Shown one piece after another: positions 13,201 to 25,642 of a DNA stretch of 64,000 nt (within the stretch, counting starts at the first letter, position 1; every line of letters starts with the position of its first letter). Both the position numbers and the translations under genes were made by a program. The notes under the pieces were generated by a model. The model ran no database searches. It was given only the letters and a program-made list of their open reading frames with translations, and was not told the origin of the DNA. The DNA lies in the NCBI GenBank assembly GCA_034620365.1, contig JAQGEQ010000071.1:3410001-3474000 (forward strand). The letters run 5' to 3'. The DNA is from Pegea sp. RAD2-039 (taxonomy: Eukaryota; Chordata; Thaliacea; Salpida; Salpidae).

Positions 13201-13441
13201 AGTAAAAGTTTAATTGTTGAAACCATTTAGTTTTAATTAAAGTTTATGAATGAAAATCTTAACTTTAAAATAAAGGGTTTAAAAATAATGGTTAGATATA
13301 TAATACTAATAAGAACAAACATTTGAAATTGTAAAAATCTAAAATTGATATCAAAGACATAATTAAGTTTAGACTTACATCTCTTGTTGATTCAGACATT
13401 TCTAAAGGAATTTCTGTTGTTGCCGGAGGGATTTCAGCCAT
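7277..13441 (-). CDS. ARFIP: Arfaptin (Arf/Arl1/Rac-binding BAR protein)
   Basis: Nine exons in transcript order: 13441-13379, 12809-12773, 10455-10279, 8883-8768, 8710-8610, 8517-8397, 7977-7820, 7745-7571, 7441-7277; 1113 nt, 370 residues (human ARFIP1 373, ARFIP2 341). Arfaptins are banana-shaped dimers that bind Arl1 and PI4P at the trans-Golgi. The N-terminal 95 residues are low-complexity, with a GSRLAGD repeat. The AH/BAR domain follows: [20 protein letters not shown], then [42 protein letters not shown] and [17 protein letters not shown]. The C-terminus RPSWLEKN matches the family end. The exon-3 acceptor was chosen at 10456 because the next AG (at CAGTGGG) breaks the frame. Introns 1-3 are the long ones; intron 2 is 2.3 kb. 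No stops interrupt the frame. Confidence 0.93.
10280..12772. other. Arfaptin intron 2 and part of exon 3 region, AT-rich
   Basis: Apart from the 177-nt exon at 10279-10455, this stretch is AT-rich intronic sequence. I could support no nested gene, RNA or mobile element in it. Confidence 0.5.
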
Positions 13442-14689
13442 TTGTTTAGCTTATTCAAAACAAACTATAAATTAAACAAACTAATTTTTACAATAAAATC
13501 AATTTAATCCTATTATTTAAGAAATTTTAATAACTTTTCAAACAATTTCTTTAAAGTATACTTTACATAAATATCAATGACTAAAAATTAGAGAAATTTT
13601 ACAGTATAAATCTGTAACTAAATGCGTAGGCTTTTAATTATTATTACTCAACACAAGTTTTAAGGATATCAATATAAAGGAAAAAATTACTAAAAAATAC
13701 AATACTACAGATAAAAAATAAATGCTAATGTATATGTTGAGTAAAAGTACATTTATGCCAGGTATCAATAAATTAAAAATTCTATAATAAAACAAGTAAA
13801 AAACTATTTTGTAAAGAGTTTCAAACAAAACATTGAAATTTGTATATATAATTTAATAACAAAAATTTGGAACAACACTTTAAAGAAATTTCGTTTATAA
13901 CAAGTTTATATTTAAACTAAAACAACGAAAGTGTCTAGAATTGTTTTTAAATCTTTAGTAAATAGTAGTAAAATATTTACTGAATTTATTGTATAACGAT
14001 AAATTAAAAACACTATTTGTCGAAATCATACAAGCTTGAATAGCTAAAATTGAAGAAGTTTAAATTATGTTTACTTTAAGAGAACTAAAACTTGAAACAA
14101 AATTGTAAGCTTTTGAAGTTTAGGGAGAATATGTCTACTTAATAATTATATTTCCATTATTCATTTATTATATTGTTCATTTCTTATAAGAGTTAAGTGT
14201 ACGAAAGACAGCAAAATTTTAAAAACATGTAAGAAAATGTAAATTACTGAAATTAAGTAAATACACAATACTGATTTCGTATTTCTAAAATCACCTTTTG
14301 GGAGCATTTTTTTGATCGTATTTTCTGCTATCAAAGGGGAAGAACTTAAAAAGAAATTCATAGTTATTCTCAGTTATGAAATTAGAACAATTTACAAGAC
14401 CACTATAATCTTATTTCTGTTGGCTATTGAGATTTATTTATAGATATGTCAATTTGTGTTTTATAGCTGTTATTAAATTTTTGTTGTATAGGTGAAAATC
14501 GAGTCAACTGTCCCAGTGCTATAGGCCAATTTAAACAAAGTTAAATATTAAAAATATAAAAGAGACTTTTAAGATAAACCAATGCTAAAAAATCAAGTTA
14601 GATCACTATCAATAAAAGCTTTGTAACAAATTTTACTCAAACTATGTTTATGACTTTTTGGTAATCTTAACTGCAATACTCTTTAGTAA
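13442..14689. other. Intergenic upstream of arfaptin
   Basis: Upstream region of arfaptin, expected to contain its promoter. It is AT-rich and the open stretches are low-complexity. I see no supported feature. Confidence 0.5.
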
Positions 14690-15120
14690 CTTAAGAATCT
14701 TGGCAAACTCTAATCTGGCAACAAAAACATTTCAAAAAGGTGCAAGTAGAATCCTCTTCAAAAAATTAGATGCACAACGCTCTCCATAGACTTTCAGCAG
14801 ATTGTGCAGAATGGAAAAAGCTATCAATGGTTCATCTACAAACTTTGTGAATCAAGTTAGAGTCTACGGTGCAAATAAAAAACAGTGATAGAAAGACGGT
14901 CACAAAACAATCTCTGTAAAAAATGCAGCCAAGTGTGCCTTTCAAGAAGTGGCTTAATTAGTGACGTACATGCCTACCAAAAAGAAAAGTGTGATTCCAT
15001 CTTTATATCACGCATTTTTGTTGTGTTAGCTTATAATTCCTTTTCTGACATGTCATATGCTCTATTTTCGTCTCCAAACTTTCCTTTGGTGTATGAACAG
15101 TCAACTAAATATTTCTGATA
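14690..15120 (+). pseudogene. 3' tail of a LINE open reading frame
   Basis: Plus-strand fragments in shifted frames resemble the region after the reverse transcriptase of many animal LINEs. Around 14768-14830 the reading is LHRLSADCAEWKKL, like the usual A-x-D-R-x-x-W-R motif. At 14915-14990 it reads CKKCSQVCLSRSGLISD followed by VHAYQKEKC, a C-x2-C...H-x5-C zinc motif typical of LINE C-termini (C-x2-C-x3-C-x-S-R-x-G-L). Frames are broken. It lies between arfaptin and the IL-1R-like gene. Confidence 0.5.
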
Positions 15121-15840
15121 TGTTGGTTGAGACATTATTAATTAGTAAGTAAAGTTACCGAAATGTTTTCACTAAAGAAGAGTTATGATGATAACCTAAT
15201 GTTCAAATTTTTTTTTTTGAGATTTTAGATTTCTAAAGTTGTTTAATGTTAGACAATAAAGTTCTAAGTATAAAACTAACAGTGCTTATAAAATTCTGGA
15301 TAATATAAACTTAAAGAGAACAAATGGTAAAAGACTTGCAAAAATTATTTAGGTAATAAGACTATAAAAATAACTTGCAACGTAGAACTAATACAAGATT
15401 TTTGTAGTTTTGTTACAAGTATAGGAGCTTTTGGTAATGATAGCCTTATTACAAATACCGTCAACACATTACATTTTTTTCATTACATTTCAAATCTAAT
15501 TAGTACTGAATTAAAAGCTTTTAATCTTAAACAATTAGCATCATAAAATTTGCTGATTAAATCAAGAAGCATTACAATGAGAACCAAAAAGCTTCAACTT
15601 TTCTTACTTTCAATCAGTTTTACTAAGATGGCAAATGTAGTTTTACAGATGTAATGATACTGCTTTGTAAAATTTATGAACTTTTCAAATATTTGATATA
15701 ATTGGTTTGAAACAACTTTTTTAGATACTTGTAGAAATAATTGTAAGCGATATATGTTCTTTATTTTATTATACTTATATAAAAAATTCACAAAAATTTA
15801 CTTGGCTGTTAAAAAAACAAAAAATAATTTCAAATTCTCT
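15121..15840. other. Intergenic, 3' flank of the IL-1R-like gene
   Basis: AT-rich DNA, presumably with the 3' UTR of the minus-strand receptor gene. No other supported feature. Confidence 0.5.
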
Positions 15841-18800
15841 TTAAATGGACACCGGAGTCTCAGAACCTTAAAAAATAAAAGTTATAAATAATACAATAAA
15901 ATTATTTGTTGATTTTGTTGTTCCTTTAAAAATGTCTTACTTCTTTCAAAGCCAACATCTTCCAGTGATGCATTGTAGATAACTTTACTATTAGTAGTTT
16001 TACGATCTAAATTAGGTAAAGCGTAATCCAGCATTTCAAAAAACTTCTGCTGAGTCATCCCTTCTTTGAATTTGATGTTCCGGACGGCCTGAAAAAAATT
16101 CTATCTCAGAAACCATATCAAAACATTTTTTTGGGGTTTTCTATTATATCTACTAACAAAAGTTAAAGTTGGAGACAGTCATATTCTATTTGAGAGTTTG
16201 TAGTTTAATAAATAAATTACCTTAACAGCCTTTTGCAAATCATTTTTAAATTTAATATTCTTGCTAGAATAAAGAGCTTGCTTCGCACCATCACAGCAGA
16301 TGAAAATTATCTTAGTTTTATTTTTCAACATATTCTCCAGTGCCTGATGAAACATATTTGTAAAAGACCAAAACGGTTGATACAGCAATCATGTTTAGTA
16401 ATGAAAATAACTCTTATTAACGTTTAATTCCATTAAAAAAGCAGCTAATAACGACGGTTTGCAACAACTGAACAAGCGACTACAGACTAAACTAGTATTG
16501 CGGAAGGCGCCATAATAACTAGACAACACATTTACATGTGCGGTAAAATAATTTTCTGATATACATTTCAAACATATCACAGTTATTCTAAAACATTCTT
16601 TTTAAAGATGAAACCATTTATATAGACTAATTCATATAAAAACTATTTATTTAGATGAAAATAATTGATAAACTTGCTTGAGAAGTTTCAAATCTTGCTT
16701 TTGCTTCTTTCACATATTCTGTTGTTAGAAGAACTATCATCCGATGTGAACGTTCGAGATTTCTGATGAATGTTTCCACCCAAGCTACACAATCATATAA
16801 ACAAAGTTTTCAGAAATATAAACAAGCAGCTATAATAGAATTAAATGAAGATACAAAAAGCACTTTAAGAGAAGTTCCATTAATTAGATACTAAGTTAAA
16901 CCAGTTCAAAATCAATTTTAGAGACTTATTTAAACTTAAGACTTCTTTGTTGGTAAAATATAAATGTTGAACGACTAAAAATCAAACTACTAACGTCCTA
17001 ACTCCATGTGTTGATGTTCATCATAATAAGAATATTGTTTCTTATCAAGCAAACATTTTATCCATTTAACTACTTTAGCAGTTGTTTGAAACGACTTTTG
17101 ATGAGTTGGAACAACATACGATATCATTGCTACATATTCTTTGTTATCTGAAATAATAGATGACATTAAACAGTTTTATTATGTGAATTTAAAATCAAAC
17201 TTGTTAAATAACATTTCTTGTCAAGATAGAATCAACAACTATTTTGATGTAAACAGAAAGGTACAAGTTAAATTGATTCATTACTTATCAATCTATAAAT
17301 ACTCAATAAAACTGACCATCATCATATTTTCCCATATGTCTTCGAATAAATAATTTAATTTGGATGTGAAATTGCCAATAAACTAAAACTAAGGTAACTC
17401 CAAGTAAAATAAAACTCAAACAAACAGACAAAGCAATAGCTAGAATAGCTAGCTCATAACTGTGATTGTATTCAAGTAAAATGGTTTGAACAGTTGAAGA
17501 TTTTCCGTAGTGATGTAGTTGAACATAGATTACACCAGCATCACTTTTGTGCAAATTTCTGTGAATAATCAGCCGATGAATATTTATAAGAACAGTTTAT
17601 AGAGTCTTACTTTAGAGAAAGGATAATTTCTGGTGTCAGAAAGGGTGATTGCTCTTCAAGCTCTGCCACTGACGGTACATGATAAAAACAAACTTTTGGA
17701 ATACTTTTAGATCTTTTCCTGATTACAAAATAATGTTTTAAACTTATTGTTATCTTTCGTTTTTAATTATCTTGAAGAGTAAAGAAAATTTGTTATTTTT
17801 TTCCACAAAAAAATAATCATTGACATTTTAAAAGTTCAGAAAATGTTTTAAAATACAAGATGTACAAAGAAAATATTCTCACATTCTACATCTCACATCC
17901 TCATCTTTTGCAAATAAAACTGTTGATTGGTGATTTTTACAAAGAGTTTCATTGCTATCATCATTCAAATTTTTCTGCATTCAATTTAATTACTTTTTTA
18001 CAAATTATTTTATGTAAAATTCATGAAAAATTTCTAACTTTTGAATTAAGTATTTTAAAATACAAATGAAACTAAAAGATGATAATAAGTTTAAAAATTA
18101 AATAGTTTTTGTTCATAACCTTTCAATAAGATTTAAACTAACTTTGAACCAGGTAACATTGATTTGATTTTCATTAATTAAAGAGCTGTCTATTTGAGCC
18201 GTACAAGCAATATTGATATTAGATCCAGCGCTAAAAGTGATATTTTTGTTGCATATTATTGTAGGTTTAATTCGATCTGAAGATTCTGTAAATTGTAAGC
18301 AAAATTATAACACTAAAATCCAACTAATAAAAGTTAATTAAAATTAAAAAAATTCTAATTAAAAAAAATTATAATTGCTAAATAACAAATTTTGAAGAGT
18401 ATTATACCTTAAGTAATATTAAACATTTTGTTATGGTAAATGTATTAAACTATTAAAATAATATTATATAATTTCTTTTTAGTACTGAAAATACACGTTT
18501 CCGTAGTGTAGCGGTTATCACGTTCGCCTAACACGCGAAAGGTCCCCGGTTCGAGCCCGGGCGGAAACAATTTTTTTCTAAAAGTCTTCTAGCAAAGGCG
18601 AACAAGATACAAAAGAAATAGGTCCTTGCTTTTTGCCGTTTACGCAGCAATTGTTGCACATTCAGCAAAAAGACTACAGATGTTGTTGGACGGATTTTCT
18701 TTAGCTTATAGGGATTTTGGAATTAAAATCAGTCAAAAAAGATAAAAGCTCTTAGCCAAGGTGTTAACGTCCTATCAACATCGATGGCTGTGACGCTAGG

Positions 18801-21800
18801 GCTGTAGATAACTTTGTCTATTTCGACCCAAGAATAACATCATCAGTATCAATAGAAGCCGAGATCAACAACCGCATCGGTAAAGCATCTGGTACATTTG
18901 CACGGCTTACCTCCAGAGTCTGAGATTATCCAAAGAAATTTGTCGAAGGTTAACGAAAGTAAATTCATGACTTTCATTCCCGTTGTCTTTGTCGTATATT
19001 ATGTTTAAGATGGCAGCAAAAGGCCTCAAACAAGAAAGTCTTGAAACGCACTGACCTAACAACAATGTACAGCTAAGCAAGCAAATTGATGACGGACTAA
19101 TCTCAAAGGATCTGTTGTTTGGAGATCTATCTAAAGGTAAACTTAACATCAGCCCTCCCTGTTTCTATTTTTAAGATAATTACAAACGCGATAGGAAATC
19201 GCTTAACATCAATGCCAGCAATTGAGAAGATATCAAAGCAGATCGCTCCAAATGGTGCTCTCTACTCCACAAACAACTGAAGAAGAGAAGAAAAACCAGC
19301 TTTAAATAAAAGGAAGAAATCCTAAAAAATTGTCTTCTGTAAATTACTGTGTCTTGCTTTGTTTTTAACAACACTTGTAGAGCACAAACCGGTTCTTGAG
19401 TCCGCTTCTTGACCGAAGCAGACCATTCTTGTTATCATTAAAATATTAATCTTTCGAATATCAATCTTTAAGACGGCAAATAACTCAACATGATATGTTG
19501 TAATTGTTCGTTGCAAAAATGTTTTGATATTTAAGTGAGTTCATAACAAAATTTTAATAATAAGTTAATTTAAATAACTTATCATATATTTAATAAGAAT
19601 ATCTAAATAAAGGTTAAATAAAATATTACTTTGTATCAAAATTTATAGTAAACAATATTTTGTAAAACTTATTTATTAGCCTGTATATGACGCAATTACA
19701 CAAATTGCATTAGTTAAGCTTAATAGCAATAGAATAACGAACGTAAGGAAATTTACCTCTGACACATACTTGTGTATGAGAAGTGTATAAAACAACTCCA
19801 TTTAACTTGACAGCGCAAGTGTATAACCCAGGATGATAAAAATTGATTGAGAACTAACAAATAAGTAAATTAAAATATTGAGGTTGAAATTAACAAATAT
19901 TTCAATTAATTGAGAAAATAACTGATTTATAATTTATATAACACTTCGCAATAATTATTTTCAAAATTTATTTTAAAGAAGAAAATAATAAAAACTAAAT
20001 CCCCTTAAAAACTGACCATCAAAGAAGTTCCATCTAAATCCAAAGACTCATACCACGGATAACCAAGCAACTCAGAGGTATTGTACAAAGTCAAGTTTTT
20101 ATACATTTTTGTATAAAACCAATCAAATTTCCAATTACCTTCAGGAAAGTAAGTTGATGAAGATTCTATAAAGAACAAAGTTTTTTATTTATCGAAAGAT
20201 TTACTTTCATCTTCTGGAGGATGTAGATAATGATACAAAATGTAAATATTGAATATTCTGTTACAAGTCTCTTTAAAAAGAAAGATACTATACACAATTT
20301 TGTTATTCTGTAACTTAAAAAAAAGAAAATGATTTCATCATTCACTGATAAATGTCAAATTAATAAAAGTTTTTTACTTACTATCAATACAATGGATAGT
20401 TTTGTGATCAGAAAATTGTGATGATAAATCAAAGTATTTATTAGATACCATATCCTTATGAAGACGACCATCTTGTGAAGGAGTGAGATTATATATTAGC
20501 CTTGGTTGTATTACAACAGTTAATTTCTTACATATAAACCCACTAGTCTGAAGAAAACAATAAAGGAATAAATAAAAGTAGTAACCAAAGATTAATAACT
20601 GAAGTAATTCATTTAATTAAATTAATTTTATTATAAAATTAGATTATGTGAAATGAAGAAACACTCTTGAATATTTATTCATAATATATAAATTCATATA
20701 AAACCTTTTAAAAGTTTAAGTTCAACTTTTTTAAGCTTTTTGAATACTATAACCCATTTTTGCTACCTATACTTAATTCAACAATTTGTCTTAAAAACAT
20801 AAATATTATATAATAATTAAAGTATTCTAATCAGTAATCAGCTTTTATTAGCGATTAAGAGCTTTAAAACTCTAAAGTAGTTTTTAATCAAGATTTAATA
20901 AGATTTTAACAATCTGTAAATGAACTTTAAATTTAAAGGATAATTAGTTTAAAAGACTTATCAAAACATAATACAGATTTTAAAACAAATGAAATTATCT
21001 AAAAATAACTTATAAGAAAGCAACCGATCAAAATGATATGATTTTTTAATAATATTTCAAAAGTATGAAACATAAAAGGTCGCCTAAATTAAAAAATTAT
21101 TTATCTAAATCTTTTGAAATAAACTCATCTAAATATATAACTTATTTCTAATACAAATTGATAAAAAATCTCATAATTCATTATTACCATAAAAATAAAA
21201 GGGATAATTGAAAAGAGAAAAAATATATATCATATTATTTATTTGTTTGTTTATTTTGTATAATGTCTAATTAAAATTTTTCTAAAAAAAAACAGCAAAA
21301 ATTATCAAGTAATTATTTTGTTTCCAGAGACCCACTCAAACATCACTAACAATAAAACTATCTTTTATAAAAGTAACACTTTTATAATTCTTCCTTTCTA
21401 TATAAAATCATGTTTAGAAGACTCACCATAGTTAGATTATATTTGATGAGCTTCTCTGGCAATTTTTTAAGGTCAATAACAAAAGATTCATTATAAGCAT
21501 GATTCCCATCACTAATAATACACTACAAAGAAATGTTAGAGTTAAAAAATGATATTTGTAATTACAAAAAAAATATACAAAATTTAAAGCATTACTTCAA
21601 ATTTTAAAATCTGGAAAGTAAATTTGAAAAAGAAAATAATAAATAGCAAACCTTAAATGGTTTTGAATAATTATTGAATAATTTTGAACATGATAATTTG
21701 TAGGGCCATTTAACATAAATAGTTAAATTTCTATCCAGCATTTGCTTGCACACTTCAGAGCTTTCTGCAAAACAAATAAAAGTTTTTATTTTCTGATTTT

Positions 21801-21988
21801 TCCTTAACTAAAATTCAATTTAATCATGCCTTGAGTAAAACATAAATTTGTTTACATTTTTATGAACTCTGCTTCAAACTTACATTTGAAAGAACAACTT
21901 ATCTAACAAATTTAAAAAATTAAAAATATTGCTTACCACACATACAGAAAATAGGTAAAAAAATAATCAAAAAAATGTAATTGCACAT
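15841..21988 (-). CDS. IL-1 receptor-like protein: Ig ectodomain, one TM, TIR
   Basis: Fifteen exons in transcript order: 21988-21937, 21764-21652, 21522-21427, 20547-20382, 20165-20017, 19853-19757, 18285-18143, 17974-17883, 17718-17611, 17558-17317, 17147-16995, 16784-16678, 16343-16221, 16088-15941, 15866-15841; 1815 nt, 604 residues. A 17-residue signal peptide is followed by about three Ig-like domains. The second is clearest (NWKFDWF... FYHPGLYTCAV) and the third has INIACTAQ, NVTWFK and DAGVIYVQL. N-glycosylation sequons are frequent. One TM helix (LAILAIALSVCLSFILLGVT) precedes a TIR domain: box 1 YVAMISYV, a diverged box 2 HMELGPW, RMIVLLTTEYV, KIIFICCDG and box 3 KFFEMLDYALP, where IL-1R proteins have FW. 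This order defines the IL-1R/IL-18R/SIGIRR family. Ligand unknown. Intron 12 is GC-AG (donor at 16677). A tRNA and a LINE sit in intron 6. Confidence 0.85.
18497..18569 (+). tRNA. tRNA-Val (AAC)
   Basis: Full cloverleaf of 73 nt without intron. The acceptor stem GTTTCCG pairs with CGGAAAC, with A as discriminator base. The D arm contains GTGTAGCGGTTATCAC. The anticodon stem TTCGC/GCGAA has the loop CTAACAC with anticodon AAC. The T arm is CCCGG-TTCGAGC-CCGGG. The internal A and B boxes look functional and a TTTTTTT run at 18571 can terminate Pol III. It lies antisense inside intron 6 of the IL-1R-like gene. Confidence 0.96.
18630..19312 (+). pseudogene. Decayed LINE reverse transcriptase, C-terminal half
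   Basis: Plus-strand pieces in order match the thumb and tail of a non-LTR retrotransposon RT. 18638 onward reads FAVYAAIVAHSAKRLQMLL, where the family has the catalytic F/Y-A-D-D; here it is YAAI, so dead. Then come AYRDFGIKIS, SVSIEAEINNRIGKASGTFA with RLTSRV, KVLKRTDLTTM, and finally IKADRSKWCSLL. Several stops and shifts interrupt it. GC content is clearly above the flanks. It lies antisense in intron 6 of the IL-1R-like gene, just after the tRNA. Confidence 0.7.
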
Positions 21989-24157
21989 TTAAGAATTTTC
22001 AATTTTCCATTCTAATCTCATTAAATCTGAAAGTTAGTTGTTTAGAATAAAATTCTTATAGTATAAAAGCCAATCTATAAATAACTTAGTATTACCAACT
22101 TAAAAAAAAGAAATTTTAGCAAAAAAACTTGTTCAATTGAATACTAGCAAAAAGAGCACTTAATAAAATTGATCGAACAATTATTACTTATAAAATATTA
22201 ATTATCATACATTTATTATATAAATAAGTAGTGATTATTATATATGATCGTTTAGAGTACTTTTACTACTAATGTAAGCATAAAAAGTAAAAAAAACAAG
22301 ATAATTTGTACGAAATTGTACTTTGATTAATATGCCCCAATAAATTCCTTTAAAAATAAAAATATCCCGCTTATAACAAGAAATTAATAGAAATTATTGA
22401 AATCCAATTGTTTCAAGAAAATTTTGCAAAGCTGATCAATATTCCAAGACACTGTATGAAGGATTTAAATGTTACACTATACTATTAGAGATAATATAAA
22501 CAAATTATCATTCTTTGTATGATTTAAATATCGTTGTATAAAACCTTTACAACACTATAATAAAGATCACTTTAAATTAATAAAAATGTAAAACATATCT
22601 TAACATGCTCTGGCGTTTCAAGATGTTGAATCCTGAAAAAAACCTTGAGACGGAAAGCTTACTGGTTTGATTTATTACATCGACTTCAAAAACTTAAGCC
22701 AGAAACTGCTAATATTTTGATAGATATTGTGCTTGGCGATGAAAAAGACTTTAAAAGCTCACAAAAAAGTAAATACTTTAGTACAGTTAATATTATATTA
22801 CTATTATAAGTAGATGAAGGCTATAAAAATATTTTGAATCTCTAAAAAAGTTTGACATCTATTAGTATGTAAAAAATTTCTAACCATGCATAAAAAGCAA
22901 AATCTTGTCTTATAAATTTTCCCAATGATGGTTTGGTATTTCTGTATTATATAGTTTCATGGTCAATAACAAACCGTTTTGTAGGTAAACATTCAAACAT
23001 GGAACAAGCTTTATTCAAATTTAATGAAATGATAGTTATAGTAGATATATAACAATATAAGACATGTATCATTTATATATAGAATTTTACAATGGTAAAG
23101 TATTCCTGTATACTTTTTTATGTAGCTTTTAGGTGGTATTTGTAAATATATAGTGATTGAATAAAAATAAATACTAGCTTAATAATTTTGTTCAAAAAAT
23201 TTTTTAATGACAGCTATATTATAATACTTTTATTTTTAACTTTTTCTTGTTTTTGTAAATAAAGGAAGTATTTAAAATTTTGTATAGTATTTTCAATTGT
23301 TATTTTATTCTTTATATGAAATAAAACTGTTTTATAAAATTAGAAATAGCATTAAATAAATGAAAAATGACAAAGAAAAATTGATACAAAATCTAAACAA
23401 AGTTTGTCATATATAGTATATGGATAAAAGAACCTTAAAATATTCAAAATAGAGACCGTAATAATTATTGGTGTATAATAAAATGTAATTAAAAGAACAA
23501 AGTATCATATTTTACACTAAATTTTCAACCTCAAATTCTCATAAACAGTTGGTTAAATAGTCGGAACTAGGTAAAATTTCATAAGAGCTAAGTTTGTTAG
23601 ATTCTTTTTTTTAAGTAATTTAACAGGTTTAGCAGAATATTACAGATTTTTTATAAAACCTAATGCACAATTGATAATGTTAAAGTATATATACGTATAT
23701 ATTTGCTAAGGTGCTTTAGTTTGCAAAATTGTAGTAAGCCATAATAGTATTTTCATGTTGATGCTATTAAGAAACTCTTCACTAGCTCTAAACCTAAACT
23801 TATTTTAGATTTTAGTGAGTCTTAAATTTTTAGCTATCTTTAACTGAATAAATTATTCTTTAAGTTATTGTTTCTCATAATAATTCGTTTATTAATATAG
23901 ATTTAATATTTTGTATGTAATTATCATTTTTGAATAATTGTAATTTAAGTTGTATTTTTAACTATCTGAAAAAGCGACGCTTGATACTTTAGTTTTTAAT
24001 TCTTGAGGTTTCTTGGTTTCATCAATGATTTTTAAAATTTATTTTAATAATAGATTGATTAAGTTTTAATTTATTAAAATTATTTATATATATTTGCCAT
24101 TGAATAATAATACAATTTTAATTGTTATTTTCATTCAGTTTTATTTTTCACTTCAAA
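21989..24157. other. Intergenic between divergent IL-1R-like and MCTS1 genes
   Basis: Both 5' ends point into this 2.2 kb AT-rich stretch, so two promoters are expected here. The only coding-like content is the orphan segment at 22650-22768. No RNA gene or transposon fragment was recognised. Confidence 0.55.
22650..22768 (+). other. Possible orphan exon
   Basis: A plus-strand segment, between an AG at 22648-22649 and a donor-like GTAAAT at 22769, reads KAYWFDLLHRLQKLKPETA then NILIDIVLGDEKDF. Its composition (W, D, P, H) is unlike the surrounding AT noise. I found no partner exon in phase and no start codon, and I do not recognise the sequence. It could be a 5' exon of MCTS1 transcripts, a relic, or chance. 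Confidence 0.25.
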
Positions 24158-25624
24158 ATGTTCAAAAAGTGAGTATAAGTATTTGACTTATTTAAAATAT
24201 TTATATTAAAAGCAAATTATCTTTAATTTTTATTTCAATGGTTTTAAAGTGTTTAGTTTTACCTTATAAAGATTTGTCTTTTAATATAAATCATTTATAT
24301 AATACAACTGGTAAATAACAAATAAAAATAAAAAGCTTTATCAGTTTAAGATTAGCATCATATGTGTTGTAAACCCATGAAATTTGTATTTATTTTAGAT
24401 TCGTTGAAAGTGAACATGTTTCATCCACTAATTTATTAAAGTCTTCAGTTCAACGCCAGATCAGATCAAAGCTTATCGAACAAATGCCAAAATTTAGTGA
24501 TTACTTATTAGATGTTTGGCCAAAAAAGGAAAATGCAAAAATTATTAAATGGTTTGTTTAATTCAACTAATTTAAAGAAATACTTAATTGTAAAGTTTTT
24601 CAGGTTGTATTAATGTTTTTAAAAGATTAAAAGTAATTTCTAAACCAAATTTAAATTCTGTTTTTATTTTATCAAACTTGCCAAGTGTGACATATCTTTT
24701 TTGAGGTTTTTTATGTCTTACAGTCATGATCATATTGAAATTCTCTTAATTGGTGAAACTCCAACTTTTTTTAAGCAACGTGACAGTCCATGGTTTCCAA
24801 CTCTTAAGCTGTTGCATCAATGTAAGCTTGTCAACATTTATTTTCAGTTTTTTTGGTTTCTCTATTATTAGATTAAATTAAATGTTGATTTCAACTATAA
24901 GTAATTTTTTATGAATTAACATTTTATTTAATTTTTTCTGCAATTATGTAATATTATTTTAAGTAAACAATAAATTGTATAAATCCATCTACAGTTTCTT
25001 CATTTATATTCATAAAACAATTTTTGTATCTTTATCATTCGAAAATGTTTTAGTCAAACAAGATTATTTTTTCTTTCATTAAAAATTGTAGGAATCTAGA
25101 AATTATATTTCTATTTTATGAATATCTTTCTAGACCCATTTATTTTGCCCAAGCAGCAAGTTGACAGAGGTGCCATCAAGTTTGTTCTAAGTGGTGCTAA
25201 TATTATGTGTCCAGGTTTAACTTCAAAGGGAGCTAATTTAAACCTAGAAACTTCAGCTCGTTCAGTTGTTGTAGGTTTGTCTATCAACTTTTAATCCACT
25301 TGACGTTTTCATCTTTGTAGGCTGTACATGCTGAAGATAAGGAGATGGCATTAGCGATTGGGTTGATGAAGATGTCTCCAGATGAGATGTAAGTTGATTT
25401 CATAAATAGATTATCAAATATTATAATTGAATGGTTGTGGTATAAATAGTTTGGCCATAAGAGCTTGTGACTAGACTTTCAATTTTGACTACTTTAAAAA
25501 ACTACATTTGTTTATATTTTTTCTAATTTTTACTTTTTCTAATAGACAATCAGTGAATAAAGGAGTAGGAATTGATACAATTCATTATTTGAATGATGGC
25601 TTGTGGCATTTGAAGATAAAATAA
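24158..25624 (+). CDS. MCTS1: MCTS1 (density-regulated re-initiation factor, PUA domain)
   Basis: Six exons: 24158-24168, 24399-24551, 24724-24821, 25134-25270, 25321-25388, 25546-25624; 546 nt, 181 residues, the same length as human MCTS1. With DENR, MCTS1 acts on the 40S subunit in recycling and in translation re-initiation after short upstream ORFs. The first coding exon is 11 nt (M-F-K-K-). The N-terminal domain includes [11 protein letters not shown] and [18 protein letters not shown]. The PUA domain has [18 protein letters not shown] and [18 protein letters not shown]. All introns are GT-AG. A poly(A) signal AATAAA is at 25637. The frame is intact. Confidence 0.97.
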
Positions 25625-25636
25625 TAATCAATATTT

Positions 25637-25642
25637 AATAAA
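25637..25642 (+). terminator. Poly(A) signal of MCTS1
   Basis: AATAAA 13 bases after the MCTS1 stop codon, followed by a T-rich stretch. Confidence 0.6.
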
